Origin: Chromera velia
Lineage: Eukaryota > Sar > Chromeraceae
Length of the DNA: 32,408 bases
Direction: 5' to 3'
Assembly (NCBI GenBank): GCA_018398765.1
Contig: JAHBMJ010000720.1
Coordinates: forward strand, 2,501 to 34,908
This document shows positions 21,918 through 32,335 of the stretch, piece by piece. Under the pieces are notes generated by a model. The model saw nothing but the letters and a program-made list of their open reading frames with translations, did not search any database and had not been told where the DNA came from. A program made the position numbers and the translations under genes. Numbering within the stretch: position 1 is the stretch's first letter; every line of letters begins with the position of its first letter.

Positions 21918-22437
21918 CTTCTGTAACCTTCTCTCTCTCTCTGGTTGCCTTCTTTGGCCGGATTTCAAAGTCGGAAGTTGCTTTAGCAAAGGAGGTCGCC
22001 ACTTCAATGCACTCTTCCTTGAACTGTTTCAAATCTTCGAACCCTTTTGACATCGTTGTACTGCATTGAAGCATGGCACAGTCCTGGCAGTCCTCTAGCA
22101 TCCTAGCTAGCTCTATCGTTGGGCCCCACGCAACGGTTGCTGAGAATTAAGCGCGCGCAGTCCTGCTGTTAACTCGGTGCTGCAGCTCTCCGAGTTAATC
22201 CCAGACACATGCCGTCTCCTTTTGTCGAGTCCTCGATGCGCACGCTGTTCGAAACCCCCACGCGGCAGTCGTGCTTCTGAAGTTCACTCAGACTTCTCTG
22301 TACATTCAATGCGCGAGACGAGGCTCTTGAAGGTTCCAAACCATGCCTTGGTGTCAGAGTAATTGAGACTTTTCGAGGTTTGGGGACCGTCAGAAAGTTG
22401 TGACAGACAGTCACCACTTCAAACAAGCGCAGTCTGC
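21918..22437. promoter_or_regulatory. Divergent intergenic region between the P450-ATPase and RdRP-helicase genes
   Basis: About 520 bp separate the two opposed starts, so both promoters, and possibly a 5' non-coding exon of the RdRP gene, should be here. The minus strand has an open frame upstream of the P450 ATG in another phase (from about 22101), which could be leader sequence or an unrecognised exon. No core promoter motif stands out. Confidence 0.3.
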
Positions 22438-25400
22438 ATGAAATTATTAGCCCGAGTCAGCTTGCATGCTGGAAATAGCTCGGCAAGAATAGACGCGACA
22501 TGGTGCATGGTGACGATTTTTGTTGTTTCCAGCTTACCTTCCTTGCGCCCTCCTGTCTCTTGGAGGCGTGAGCTCGGCCCCGAGATTCAAGTGAGGGAGC
22601 TATCCGAGAAGGATTTACGGACAGCAGTGGTGGCAGCAGGAGAGTTGCGATCCTCCATTGTTGTCTTGTTGACCTCTTCTGATGACCCAGGAAGTGCAGA
22701 TTCCGTGCGTGACTATCTGCACGAGAAAAGGCTCTGCTTCATTGAAGAACCGAGTAGCACATCACGCAGCCCGAGGTTTTTGCAGAGACAAATTCTGGAG
22801 ATCCACGGGGATCCTTCACTTTCGACCCCCACTTCGATCCCCTTCCAACTCCCTCCTTTCCAGATCCTCTTGAAATGCAGAGGAGCATCTCAATGGACTC
22901 CCCGTCTGGCCTTCCATCGGTCGAGAATCCAGCTCTCTGTGAAAGAGCAAGCGAATCCTCCCCGTCTCTTTCGTGTGCCAGAGGAGCGGGCGCAGGAGCA
23001 GTCTCAGGGGGGACCCTTTTCGCCTCCCCGTCTCCGACCGTCGGAGATGTTGATGGTCAGTTTCGACCAGTCAAGTTCAGCAGCCTACGCATCCGCCATT
23101 CTGAGATCTGGGGTGATGCTTGGAAGGGACGAGTACCATTTCTTTGGCTGCAGCGGCCAGGGTCTCAAGGAGCGCACTGCCTATTTTTTATGTGCGCCCA
23201 GCCAGGCAGCAGTACGCCAGAGACTTCTCCACTTCGGACAGTTCGAGGCCGCAAAATCGCCTGCAAAGTTTTTGGCGAGAGTCAGCCTGATTTTCTCTCG
23301 AGGCACCCCGACGGGAGTGCGTCCCTGTGTGTGGCGGTCTGTACCTGATATTCCCGCGATGGAACCGAAGAAAGTCTTTACCGACGGCTGCGGGTTGGTT
23401 GGCGAATCGCTGGCCTGGCGACTTGCGCTTGCAGTCGATGCAGTGTGTGCTCCGTTCAGCATTAGCACTGCGGCATTGTCGAAGTTCCCGGCTTCTATCC
23501 GCAGAGAGCTGACGCGTGAGCAGGAGAAAGAGTTAGAATCACGCCCAGACGGCTGTCTCCTTCTCCCCTCAGTATTCCAGATTAGATGGCAGGGGAACAA
23601 GGGCGTGGTCTGTCTTGACAGGTCAGGATCGACTGCCGCTGAGGAGCTGGTAGTGCGGCCTTCGATGACCAAGTTTGAAACAGAAGTTTTCCCCACAGTA
23701 GACGTTGTGAACTGGTCTCGTCCCTATGCTTTTGGTAAATTGAATACACAATTCATCACCCTCCTTTCAGGATTGGGGGTCCCTGATGAAGCTTTCTTGG
23801 ACATTATGGCTGAGCACTTTCAGCTCCTCGACAGAGCCATGTCCGAGCCCGATGCTGCACTAGGCCTTGCCGTCGCTGCTGGGGATGTGCAGCTGGCAAG
23901 ACGCATTGCAGCATGTGCAAATGTGACGCAGGATGTGGCAATCCGGCAGTCTCTAAAAAGACTGCGCCAAATTTCTTGGAAAAAGGAAGGAACGCAATCC
24001 CCCAGAGAGTGCCACCTTGAAGCCCAGGCTCTTGGTGGAGCAGTCCCGTACTCTATTTGGGGTCTGCGACCATCTGGGGGTGCTGGAAGAGGGCGAGTGT
24101 CTCGTCCGAGTCATTGTCGACGGAGAGCCTCGATCCATCTGTCAACCCGTGATTGTTTCCAAAAACCCCTGCTACCTTTTGGGGGACGTCCGCGTTCTCC
24201 GCGGCGTCTCCTCTTTTTCCGATAACGGTAATCGAGCAGCCTCTGCTGAACGGGGGGGGATTCGGGCCCTCGAGAGGGATTTGTGTGAGTGCATTGTGTT
24301 CCCAACCAAAGGGAGACGCCCCCATGCAGATGAAGTTGCGGGGTCGGACCTCGACGGAGACCAGTTCTTCGTCTGCTGGGATCCCCGACTGATTCCCCCC
24401 AGAGTATCCCCCGCTTACACCTATCCTTCCGCAGATGTGCAGCCACTAGTGGGGGGCGTGACGCTTCAAGCATTGGCTGACTATTTTGGGCGGCAGAACG
24501 AGACGAGACGCACAGTTGGATTGATCGATACGCTCTTTTGCCGATGGCGCGATGAGAAAGGGCCCGGAAGTATGGAGTGTGAGTACCTGGGAAAGCTGTT
24601 CTCGAGAGCCATCGATGCAGCGAAAACAGGGGAGACGGTGCGCGTTCCCTTGACGCTCCGAGATGTCCCTGCGTCTTCGTCACTCCTGATACCTGCTTCA
24701 GACACACAAGCAGTCCCTGGGCGTAGTCGTCCTATTTGGTTGAGACTTGAGGACGAAATTCTTCGTCACCTGTCGAGGGAGAGCGAAGGAGGGGGGGAGG
24801 GGGAGGGTGAGGGTGATGAAAAGGCAGAACTTCACGGCGAACGAGACCGGCTCTTGGTGTCGTCTCTCGAACGTCGGGAGTGGGAGAAGGTGACTCGACA
24901 CTCTAGATTGAGCACCGACGAGAAACTCCAATTTCTTCTGCCAGCCCTGCACAGGGCGAGAGAAGAGTTTAAGTTCGAGGAATGGATTTCTCGCTTGAAG
25001 GAGCTGGCGAGAGAACTAAACTTGTCTCGACTTTCCCTGCCCGAACAGAAACGTGCCTTTGAGGTCAGTCAGTCGGCATGTGAATGACTATGGGGCCTTA
25101 AGAGGAATTTGGAAACTGATCGGTTGAAAGGGAGCATGTCGACCCTGTTTGGAAACATTCACAGGAGCAGAAGTAATTTTGTATTGAACGACCTATCATC
25201 TAGTCCGTCCTCCAAATTGTTTGCTTCGTGCGCCGCTTTCCTCTCCTTTTCTGCGTGTGTGCAGGCAGGCATCCCCCGCATCCTCCTGTGCAACGCGCTG
25301 TCATACTCCGAAATTCTTTCCGCCGAGGCTCTCCACACGTTCCTTCTGGAGTCTTCGAACCCCGGATGGCGGCTTTTCCACCGTGCCGCAGGGCCCTCAA

Positions 25401-28400
25401 GTGACCTTCGTCCTCTGGGGGCAGCCCTCAGACAGACCCAGAGAACTCTGGCAGTTCTTGACCTCCTGACCACACCCACAACACAGGCAGGCAACGTACA
25501 GGAGAGTTCTGCCGGAGAGGTTCGGGTCAGAGTTCTTCTCGACTTTAGAGGTCGACTCGATCTGTCGGGAGACAACATAAAGGAGCACGAGTTGCCTGCC
25601 TGCTCGTTTGCATCCTTCTTTCTCTCCGATCGCTTTCCCGGCCTGGCTCGACGTCGTCTCTTTCCCTCCGCCCTCTTTCTAGACCTTGAAACATCGTCAG
25701 GGCTTCACCGTCTGCAGGTGTACCGACAGCGAAATCTTCAAAACACCTTCATTTGCTTCAAAGTCTGGCCATCCGCCGGAAAGAAGGCACCGCCTTCGCG
25801 CTATCTCCGTGCCAGCATAGATCTCACCGCTTTTCCAGGCGATATACTCCGCCACCCGAATACTCCCCACCCTACTGTGAACCAAGCAGATTTGCAAAAT
25901 CTGGAAATTTTCGTTTCAGACGATGACATGTTCGCAAATGCTCCCAGTGGTGTGATGCGAGAGAATGAAACGGGGGACGTTTTTGACATTCCAGAGACGG
26001 TCGGGGACACTGCAGGAGGGGGGGAAACTGAGGAGGATTTGGTTGCTGAGGTCGAAGTGATCTCAGATCTGCAGCGGCGCCTCGAGTGCCCTCTCCTACC
26101 TGATGGGGAGGAGTGGGGTGCCTCGATTTGCTGCCCCGATTCCCCCCCTCTGGTCTTTCAAAGCGATCCCTCAGTTGAGGTCCCGGAGCGCCTTCTCGTT
26201 GCTGCAAGAGAGGGAAAGATTTTGGCTGTTCTCCAGTCTCTCCTGGTCGCAGCAACAGCAGCTGGGTCCAGAAGGGGCTCACCGAGACCGCTTTCTGAAA
26301 GGGAAACCGGATTTGCGTCTGTCGCCCCCAATCGTTTCGAAGGGTCGCAGTTTGCTGTCTCATCGGAAAGGACTGAGAGTCGACCTGAAGGCGCGTGTGG
26401 CAGCGTTACGGAAGCTTTGAATCAGGAAAGCGGGGAGGCGCTTATGAGGGGTCGCGGTCTCTTCTGTGTCCTCAGAATTGTGCTGCAAGAGGTCTCTGAC
26501 CTCCTTGGACCCCTGAGTCTCTCCAAAGTGTCCCCACAGAGTGCAGAACTGCTCTCGACCGCCTGTTTGGCTGTCGACAGTTTAAGCCCTCAGTGCCTGC
26601 AAACCGCTCGTGCCATTGATGTGGGCGCAGTGATTCTCCTTGTCAGGCGACTCAGTTTGCAGAGAGAATCAGAACTTCTGCTAGATGCCTGGTCGAATTT
26701 TTACAGCCATAGCAGGTGCTTGCACCGCACTCACTGCGGCAAAGCAGAGAGGAGAGAAGCAGAACAGACAATTACGGGGATCTCAGTTGACGTTCCCAGT
26801 CACGCCACACTAGAAGCGGGCGTCAGTAGCCCGATCCCTGAGAGTCCCCACTCTCAATCTGAAGGGGCTCCGAATCGTGAAAGTGTCCCGTCCGAGACAG
26901 CCGACGCGCACTGCAGACGCAGTGAGTTTACCCTCCTGGGTCAGAATGCTGCCGAGTGTTGCGCTTTGTGGCAGCTTTTCTTCCAGTGCCCATTCCGTGA
27001 GGCGAAAGAGATTCTCAGACGACTCTTCTTCCCCACCTGCGGCTCGAAGTCAGTCAATTGGCGCAATAGTGCAGCTTTTGCAGGTTTTTTTTTTCTTTTC
27101 CCCCTTTTCCGCTTCTGCTAGACGAAAGGCGCATCCCATGCGGTCAGCTGTCAGTAAGTTTTAAAGTCAATTCTGTTCTTGTGCGTTGGTCAATTAAGGT
27201 CGGCTGCCAGTGCCCTGCACGGTTCTTGTCTCAACTGAAGTACTTGGTCAAGGAGAGAGGGACATATTGGCGTGCAGAGGGAGAGCCGGGGAAAGAACTT
27301 TGTCAGATCACGCCCCTCACGTTGATCCTACGTTTTGGTACGCTTGCAGGTGTGGATGCTGCGGTTCTGATGGTGGCCTTCAAGGTCTCCTTTGCCTTCC
27401 AAGCCAAGTTGGGGGTGTGGAGACTGGTGGCAGCATCACAGCACCGACAGATGAAGATCAGCGAGCCCAAACCTCGACTCTGCAGACGTGGCGTCGGTGG
27501 GCATCAGGCCTGACTGCGCCGGATACGATGCCTGTCACTGAAGCGGAGGCCGCTCTGTTGCGTGATTTCTACGTGCATCGGTTGTCGTATTTGCACTTGC
27601 TCGCCTTCTTGGCCGAGGAGGAGGCAACCGCGCAGAAAGATGCGATGTCAGAGGGAGGGCATGACAAGGTTTGGCATCGGGAGACGCCAAGACAGAGACG
27701 GACGGTGGGACAGCTTTCGATCCCCCTCTTTGACGTCATAGGTCGGTGAATGAATGGCACTGGGAGGGCATAAGAGACGGGCCTTGTGCATTTTCTAGGT
27801 GCATTTTCCAAATGGACTATTTTCAGGTGGGTGGGGGGATGGATCTGATCGTAAGATCACCGTGTGATGGAATGCCTTTTCGTTATTCCAGCAGAATGTT
27901 CTCCTTCTCTAATTATGGACCGACTGCATTTTCTTTTCATATGCGGCGCATGTCATTGACAGGGAAAAGGTACGCCAAAGCCGTGCTTCCAAGTGTACTC
28001 ACACATATCCATGCGGCAAACACGTGATCGCATCATGCAGAGGTGGGTGAACATCACCACAAAAGCAAATATACACTCGCACACCGTCACACTATCAGCC
28101 ACGCATGGGCTGACGAATCACCCCACTCACAGGACGATGCAGATGAAAAACGCAGTGCACAGTAGAGACACGCGTACATATATCTATTGCAGGGTCCCGC
28201 ACTGAGGCATTTGGCAGTGGAGAGTCGAGCTCGAGACAGAAAGAAAACACCGAAGTCCCGCGAAGCGCCGACCATCGTGCTGCAGATGTTAGCGCGGAGG
28301 CAGCGGGCCTCAGTGGTGAGTCTCTTGAGAAAAGACGGCCGCTCCCCGCCCTCCGGGGTCCAGATGAAGAAGGGATCAGTGAAAGAGAAGACGAGGAGGA

Positions 28401-30978
28401 GTTGGTGATTGAGTTTTTCTACAGGGGAGCGGGAGCAGTGGGGTTCCTACCTTCCTCTTTGGTGGGTGCCACAGTGGCAATTGAACGGGAGAAGGATGTT
28501 GCCGCAGTCCTTCGGCCCCCAAAAGAAACAGCAGGGGAATTTGGGGCGAGGATCGTGTCTGGCTCAAATGAGGCGCCCCGTCGTGTCTCTCCCAGATGCC
28601 CAGTTGCATTTGGTGTCGTGCGGTCCTTTCAAGAGGAGCCGCTGGTGTTGGAGGTGGAGATTCCTTTCCCCGGACCCCCGTTGATTCGAGCAGCGTTGCA
28701 GAAACAGCGTAGCTGGATGTGGCAGCTCACTGTGGTAGGAAACATCCCAGTTTTTGAGAGGGTCAGACGGTCGATCTCCGACCTTTCAACCTCCTCTCCA
28801 AGAAACATCCCGTTGCTCCCACTCATTTCGGCCGCCTCCCTTAGCAGCCGGAGTCCCCCTGAAACGAATTATGCTTCACAAGCAGCGGCACACAACGACT
28901 TTTCGAACCTGTGCAGTCCCTCTGATTTTCAAGCAGAGGGCCTGAGCCTCAACGAAGAGGGAAGAAGCTCATCGGACAGGGAAAGGGGGAGGTGTGGTGA
29001 CTTTGGACAGCCATCATTGCCTAGTCCTGATGGTCTGAGTTCCATGCAGGGAATTTGCTTGAATGACAGCCAGAAGCTTGCTGTCTCCGCTGCCCTCCAG
29101 AACAGACTCACCCTGATTCAGGGACCGCCAGGAACGGGAAAGACCGAGACCGCATGCTGTATCATACAGACATTTCTACAGCGGTACAACCCAGCAGAAA
29201 GTTCACCGTCAGGCCTTGCGCCGAGAGGTGCAATTCGATAGAGCCGGTATGTGGGAGAAGAGTCGCATCAGGAGGGACAAAGCTTGACAGAACTCCCTCG
29301 AGCATCTAACGTCAACATACCGCGAGATGACGCACTCGGTCAAACGAGAAAGTCAGCCACTGGCGTTCCCCCCCCCCAGCCCAGCCATTCCCGTAGCGGA
29401 CCGCGGGTCTTGGCTGTGGCGGAGACGGCCGTGGCAGCGGCGAATCTTTCCCGCCGTCTGGACTCCATGGGAGTTCGAGTGGTCTGTCTTGGAGGCCGTT
29501 CGCACGGCTTCGACGAGGCACAGGGAGGGTTTCCCTTCCGCCTGACTCTGGAGGGCCGGCTTGAGGCCCTTCGTCAGGCAGGTTCCCGCACACACGCAAA
29601 AGATGGGACTGGGCGTCGCGTACGCAGTCAAAGATTTGTGCAGAAAGTGATCCGAAGTGCGGAGGTCATTTGTGCAACGTGTGCCGCATCTGGAGAGCCC
29701 GCTCTTTTGAATTGCCTAGCTCGTTTCGATCTTCGTTTCGAATTGTTGTTGATTGATGAGGCCACGCAGGCCTCTGAACTTTCCACCTGGGTTCCGCTTT
29801 CTGTTGCAGCACAGAGTGAGCATGTGTGTCTGATAGGAGATCAGATGCAGCTGCCTCCAACAGTGATCGGTGTAGGTGTAGAGGGACGCGGCAGCCAGGT
29901 GCGGGGGGAAGGGGGATCGTACAACCACAACCCACCGCCGAGCACTGTCAGCTCACGCGTGGGTAATTCATTCTCTCACGAGTCACCACCTCTTGAGAGT
30001 CTGAAAGTCTCTTTATTCCACAGCCTCGCTGCTGGGGTGCTTCCTGTCTTCCTCCTTGACGTTCAACACCGAATGCACCCTGCGCTCTCCGCGTATCCCA
30101 ACGAGACCTTCTACGCAGGGCGGCTCAAGGATGCTCCCGGACTCGCTGATACACGTGTCCCACCCGAATTTCCTTGGCCACACGATTTGCGTTCTTCCAG
30201 TAGCCCCCGACCGTTAATGCTGTTGGATGTTCAAGAGGGGAGAGAAAGACGGGGCATGGGGGGTTCCTTGAAGAACGAGAGAGAGGCAGAGGTTGTCGTT
30301 CAACTGGTGCGACGTCTGATCGAAGGCCCTCCCGATGGGAGGTCTGTTGACTTGTCAAAACTGGTGCCTGCAGATCAGGTCGCTGTGCTGACACCCTACC
30401 GTGCTCAAGTGCATTGTATTCAGCAGAAGCTTTCAGAGTGCGGCTTGGCCTCCGCTGTTCCTGTAAGGACTGTCGACGGATTTCAAGGACAGGAACGCGA
30501 TGTTGTCGTTTTCTCTCTCGTGCGCTCCGGGCCCTCTCTCGGCTTTGCCACCTCTCCAGAGAGGGTCAATGTGCTCTTGACCAGATGCAGGCGAGGACTC
30601 ATAGGGGTTTTGAACAGGCAGGCATTCGAGAGCTCCGAGGTTTGGGGGGAAGGGATTCGAAGAACTCCGTCGAGGTCTCCCGCCTTTCTCTCTGAGGGAG
30701 ATGAGCCTCCGAGTCGCAGGGGCCGCGCGAGTCACAGAGCAGGGCGTCAGCCCGGAGAACCTGCCGGTACGACCGGTATGCGTGAGCATGCAAGCACAGG
30801 CAGTTCAGGTTCACGCGGAAGGGGTTACTCAACTTGCGGGCCCCATCGGGGGGGATTTAGAGGTCACAGGGGGGGAAGAGGTCGTGGAACTGGACCGGGG
30901 GGGAGAGGATCCAAACAGATCGAATTCCCAATGATTGTTGTATGTTCATCGTCATCCAAAATTCATGGTATATGTTAG
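22438..30978 (+). CDS. RNA-dependent RNA polymerase fused to a UPF1/Hrr1-class SF1 helicase with RGG tail
   Basis: Exon segments are 22438-25063, 25265-27048, 27350-27741, 28193-29200 and 29291-30978, about 2,500 residues. The RdRP part (to about 25063) shows YHFFGCSGQGLKE, VFTDGCGLVGESLA, FQIRWQGNKGVV, RPSMTKF, LFGVCDHLGVLEEGE and the catalytic GSDLDGD (Asp triad 24347-24361), so all hallmarks of eukaryotic RDR enzymes are present. A Ser-rich, partly ankyrin-like linker follows (exon 2). The helicase has a beta-barrel region, LNDSQ, GPPGTGKT (29122-29145), LLIDEAT (29746), GDQMQLPP, QHRMHP, DGFQGQERD and VNVLLTR. The C-terminus is RGG-rich. It would make and unwind dsRNA for silencing, by analogy with RdRP plus Hrr1 or ZNFX-1. 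Phases agree at every junction. Caveats: a +1 shift between 23955 and 24016, a TAG at 29239 removed only by the proposed 90-nt intron, and an uncertain start. ATG 22438 is the first in frame; ATG 22507, or an upstream exon spliced at 22532, are alternatives. Confidence 0.75.
29201..29290 (+). other. Proposed 90-nt intron removing an in-frame stop
   Basis: GTTCAC at 29201 and TTGACAG ending at 29290 bound 90 nt (30 codons) containing TAG at 29239-29241. The frame is the same on both sides, and removal joins RYNPAE to LPRASN through a Lys codon, between helicase motifs I and Ia. The donor is weak, so readthrough, a mutation or a sequence error are alternatives. Confidence 0.4.
30690..30920 (+). 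other. RGG/GAR-rich C-terminal tail of the helicase
   Basis: The last coding stretch is rich in Arg and Gly, with RGRGYS, HRGGFRGHRGGRGRG and GPGGRG clusters, typical of arginine-methylated RNA-binding tails. About 15 ordinary residues follow before the stop. Confidence 0.75.
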
Positions 30979-31470
30979 GGTGCAAAGTAAAGCATTTATA
31001 TTTTTACATATTTGAATGGTATATCTTGTAGATGGCTACAGTAAAAAAAAACATTGTTGTTTGCGTAACTTTGCATTAAAAAAAAACACACATATATAAA
31101 AAATGTTGTTATAAACTTGAACGATGACGATCTGACCGTTACGATCAATTGGGTTTATCACCAAATTTACTAGATCTAGTTTTTATTCAATCAAATTTTG
31201 TAATAATTGTATGAATGACTAAAGCCATATATCGTTAATTCGGATTTGTTCCCTGAACTTTTCAGGATTACATTGTATTCGGGGCCGGAGCCCTAGACCT
31301 GCGTGCCAGTTATTTGACGTCCGCCTTGCACCATATATTCATGCACATTACTCCACACTATGTACGCATACATGCAATGACACATCTCATCACGACACAT
31401 GAATTTCTTGCCTTACACTTCAAAACCATTGCTACTGCCGACAAACATGGATGCAGTTGAATTATGGTCT
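30979..31470. other. 3' flank of the RdRP-helicase gene, AT-rich, no gene seen
   Basis: The base composition drops sharply in GC right after the stop codon. There are A-runs near 31042 and 31079. I see no coding sequence. Confidence 0.45.
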
Positions 31471-31935
31471 GCATGCCGGGGGCGAGTGGGGTGCTTTTTG
31501 CCCCCCTTTCTGCATAGGGGACTGGCGCTTTTCCGTAAAAAACTCGTTTTCATAATTGGTAAGGAGTTAGAAGCTGAAACTTTGTGTAAGAAGACGTTAT
31601 AATGATAGAAAAAGAACTATAGAACAGATTTTTTATATCATTTCTAGAAACATAGGCTGCCATACAAATTTTGTGAGTTTTAGGTAGTTTTGAGCCATTT
31701 TTTAACGGTTTTTAACAATAAGAAAAATGGTATAAAACTCACAAAATTTGTATGGCAGCCTATGTTTCTAAAAATGATATAAAAAATCTGTTCCATAGTT
31801 CTTTTTCTATATCATTTCAACGTCTTCTTACACAAAGTTTCAGCTTCTAACTCCTTACTAATTATGAGAACGAGTTTTTTGCGGAAATACGCCGCTTTAG
31901 GGGGGCAAAAAGCATTCCACTCGCCCCCGGCATGC
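31471..31935. mobile_element. 465-bp near-perfect inverted repeat (foldback/MITE-like)
   Basis: GCATGCCGGGGGCGAGTGG at 31471 is mirrored by CCACTCGCCCCCGGCATGC ending at 31935. The arms stay almost complementary for about 210-225 nt each, differing by a short insertion near 31500-31520 and scattered bases, around a short centre at about 31700-31720. There is no coding capacity and no clear target duplication. RNA crossing it would fold into one long hairpin. Confidence 0.85.
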
Positions 31936-32104
31936 GTCCCAGGATAATATTAAGTTATGCTTGATTTTCTCTGATGAAGTGCGAGTGAAAGACAGAGTGA
32001 TAGAGGGCAGGGGTGGAGCAATAGCATGCATCCTCTATTACTTTTACGACCTAGTTTACGACCTTATGCCTACGTACAGAGCCTGTCTCTCTTGCTCTTT
32101 TCAT

Positions 32105-32335
32105 CTAATAAAGCATACCGATCAGATCTTCTACCTTGGAACGCGGCTCTCTATTTCTTTTCCCTTTCTCTTCTTTGTCGTGGACTTCTGCGAGCTGTTC
32201 GGCAGTCACATCTCGAAAAGCATCCTTGAGTTCCTCTTTACATCTCCCCCATACTCTTCGTCTCATCAAGATTCTTTTTATCAGTGTGTTTATATGGTAG
32301 TCTGCTTCGTTGACCAAAAAGGTGAACAAGGCCAT
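32105..32335 (-). CDS. Hypothetical short open frame at the right edge
   Basis: A 76-codon minus-strand frame from an ATG encodes a charged, helix-like sequence (for example WGRCKEELKDAF and VEDLIGMLY). I recognise no family. A competing plus-strand frame over the same bases (31961-32362) is hydrophobic and looks less like coding sequence. It may be a transposon remnant or the terminal exon of a gene beyond the edge. Confidence 0.2.
   Translation of the reverse strand: MALFTFLVNEADYHINTLIKRILMRRRVWGRCKEELKDAFRDVTAEQLAEVHDKEEKGKRNREPRSKVEDLIGMLY

Larger units (their letters stand above)
28193..30978 (+). other. SF1B helicase module of the RdRP-helicase gene
   Basis: This segment holds the whole ATPase core. 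The order is a beta-barrel-like region (about 28400-28760), Q-motif/Walker A (29068-29145), Walker B DEAT (29755), motif III (about 29836), QHRMHP (30064), motif V DGFQGQERD (about 30472) and motif VI (about 30565). A preceding exon (27350-27741) carries a MOV10/SDE3-like helical stretch, SYLHLLAFLAEEEATAQ. If the splice at 27049/27350 is wrong, this would be a separate helicase gene directly downstream of the polymerase. Confidence 0.8.

Noticed and set aside
21703..22101. Minus-strand frame overlapping the start of the P450 in another phase
   Set aside because: It reads plausibly upstream of 21917 but loses P450 similarity downstream, while the ATG at 21917 heads a typical membrane anchor. 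I kept it only as a possible leader.
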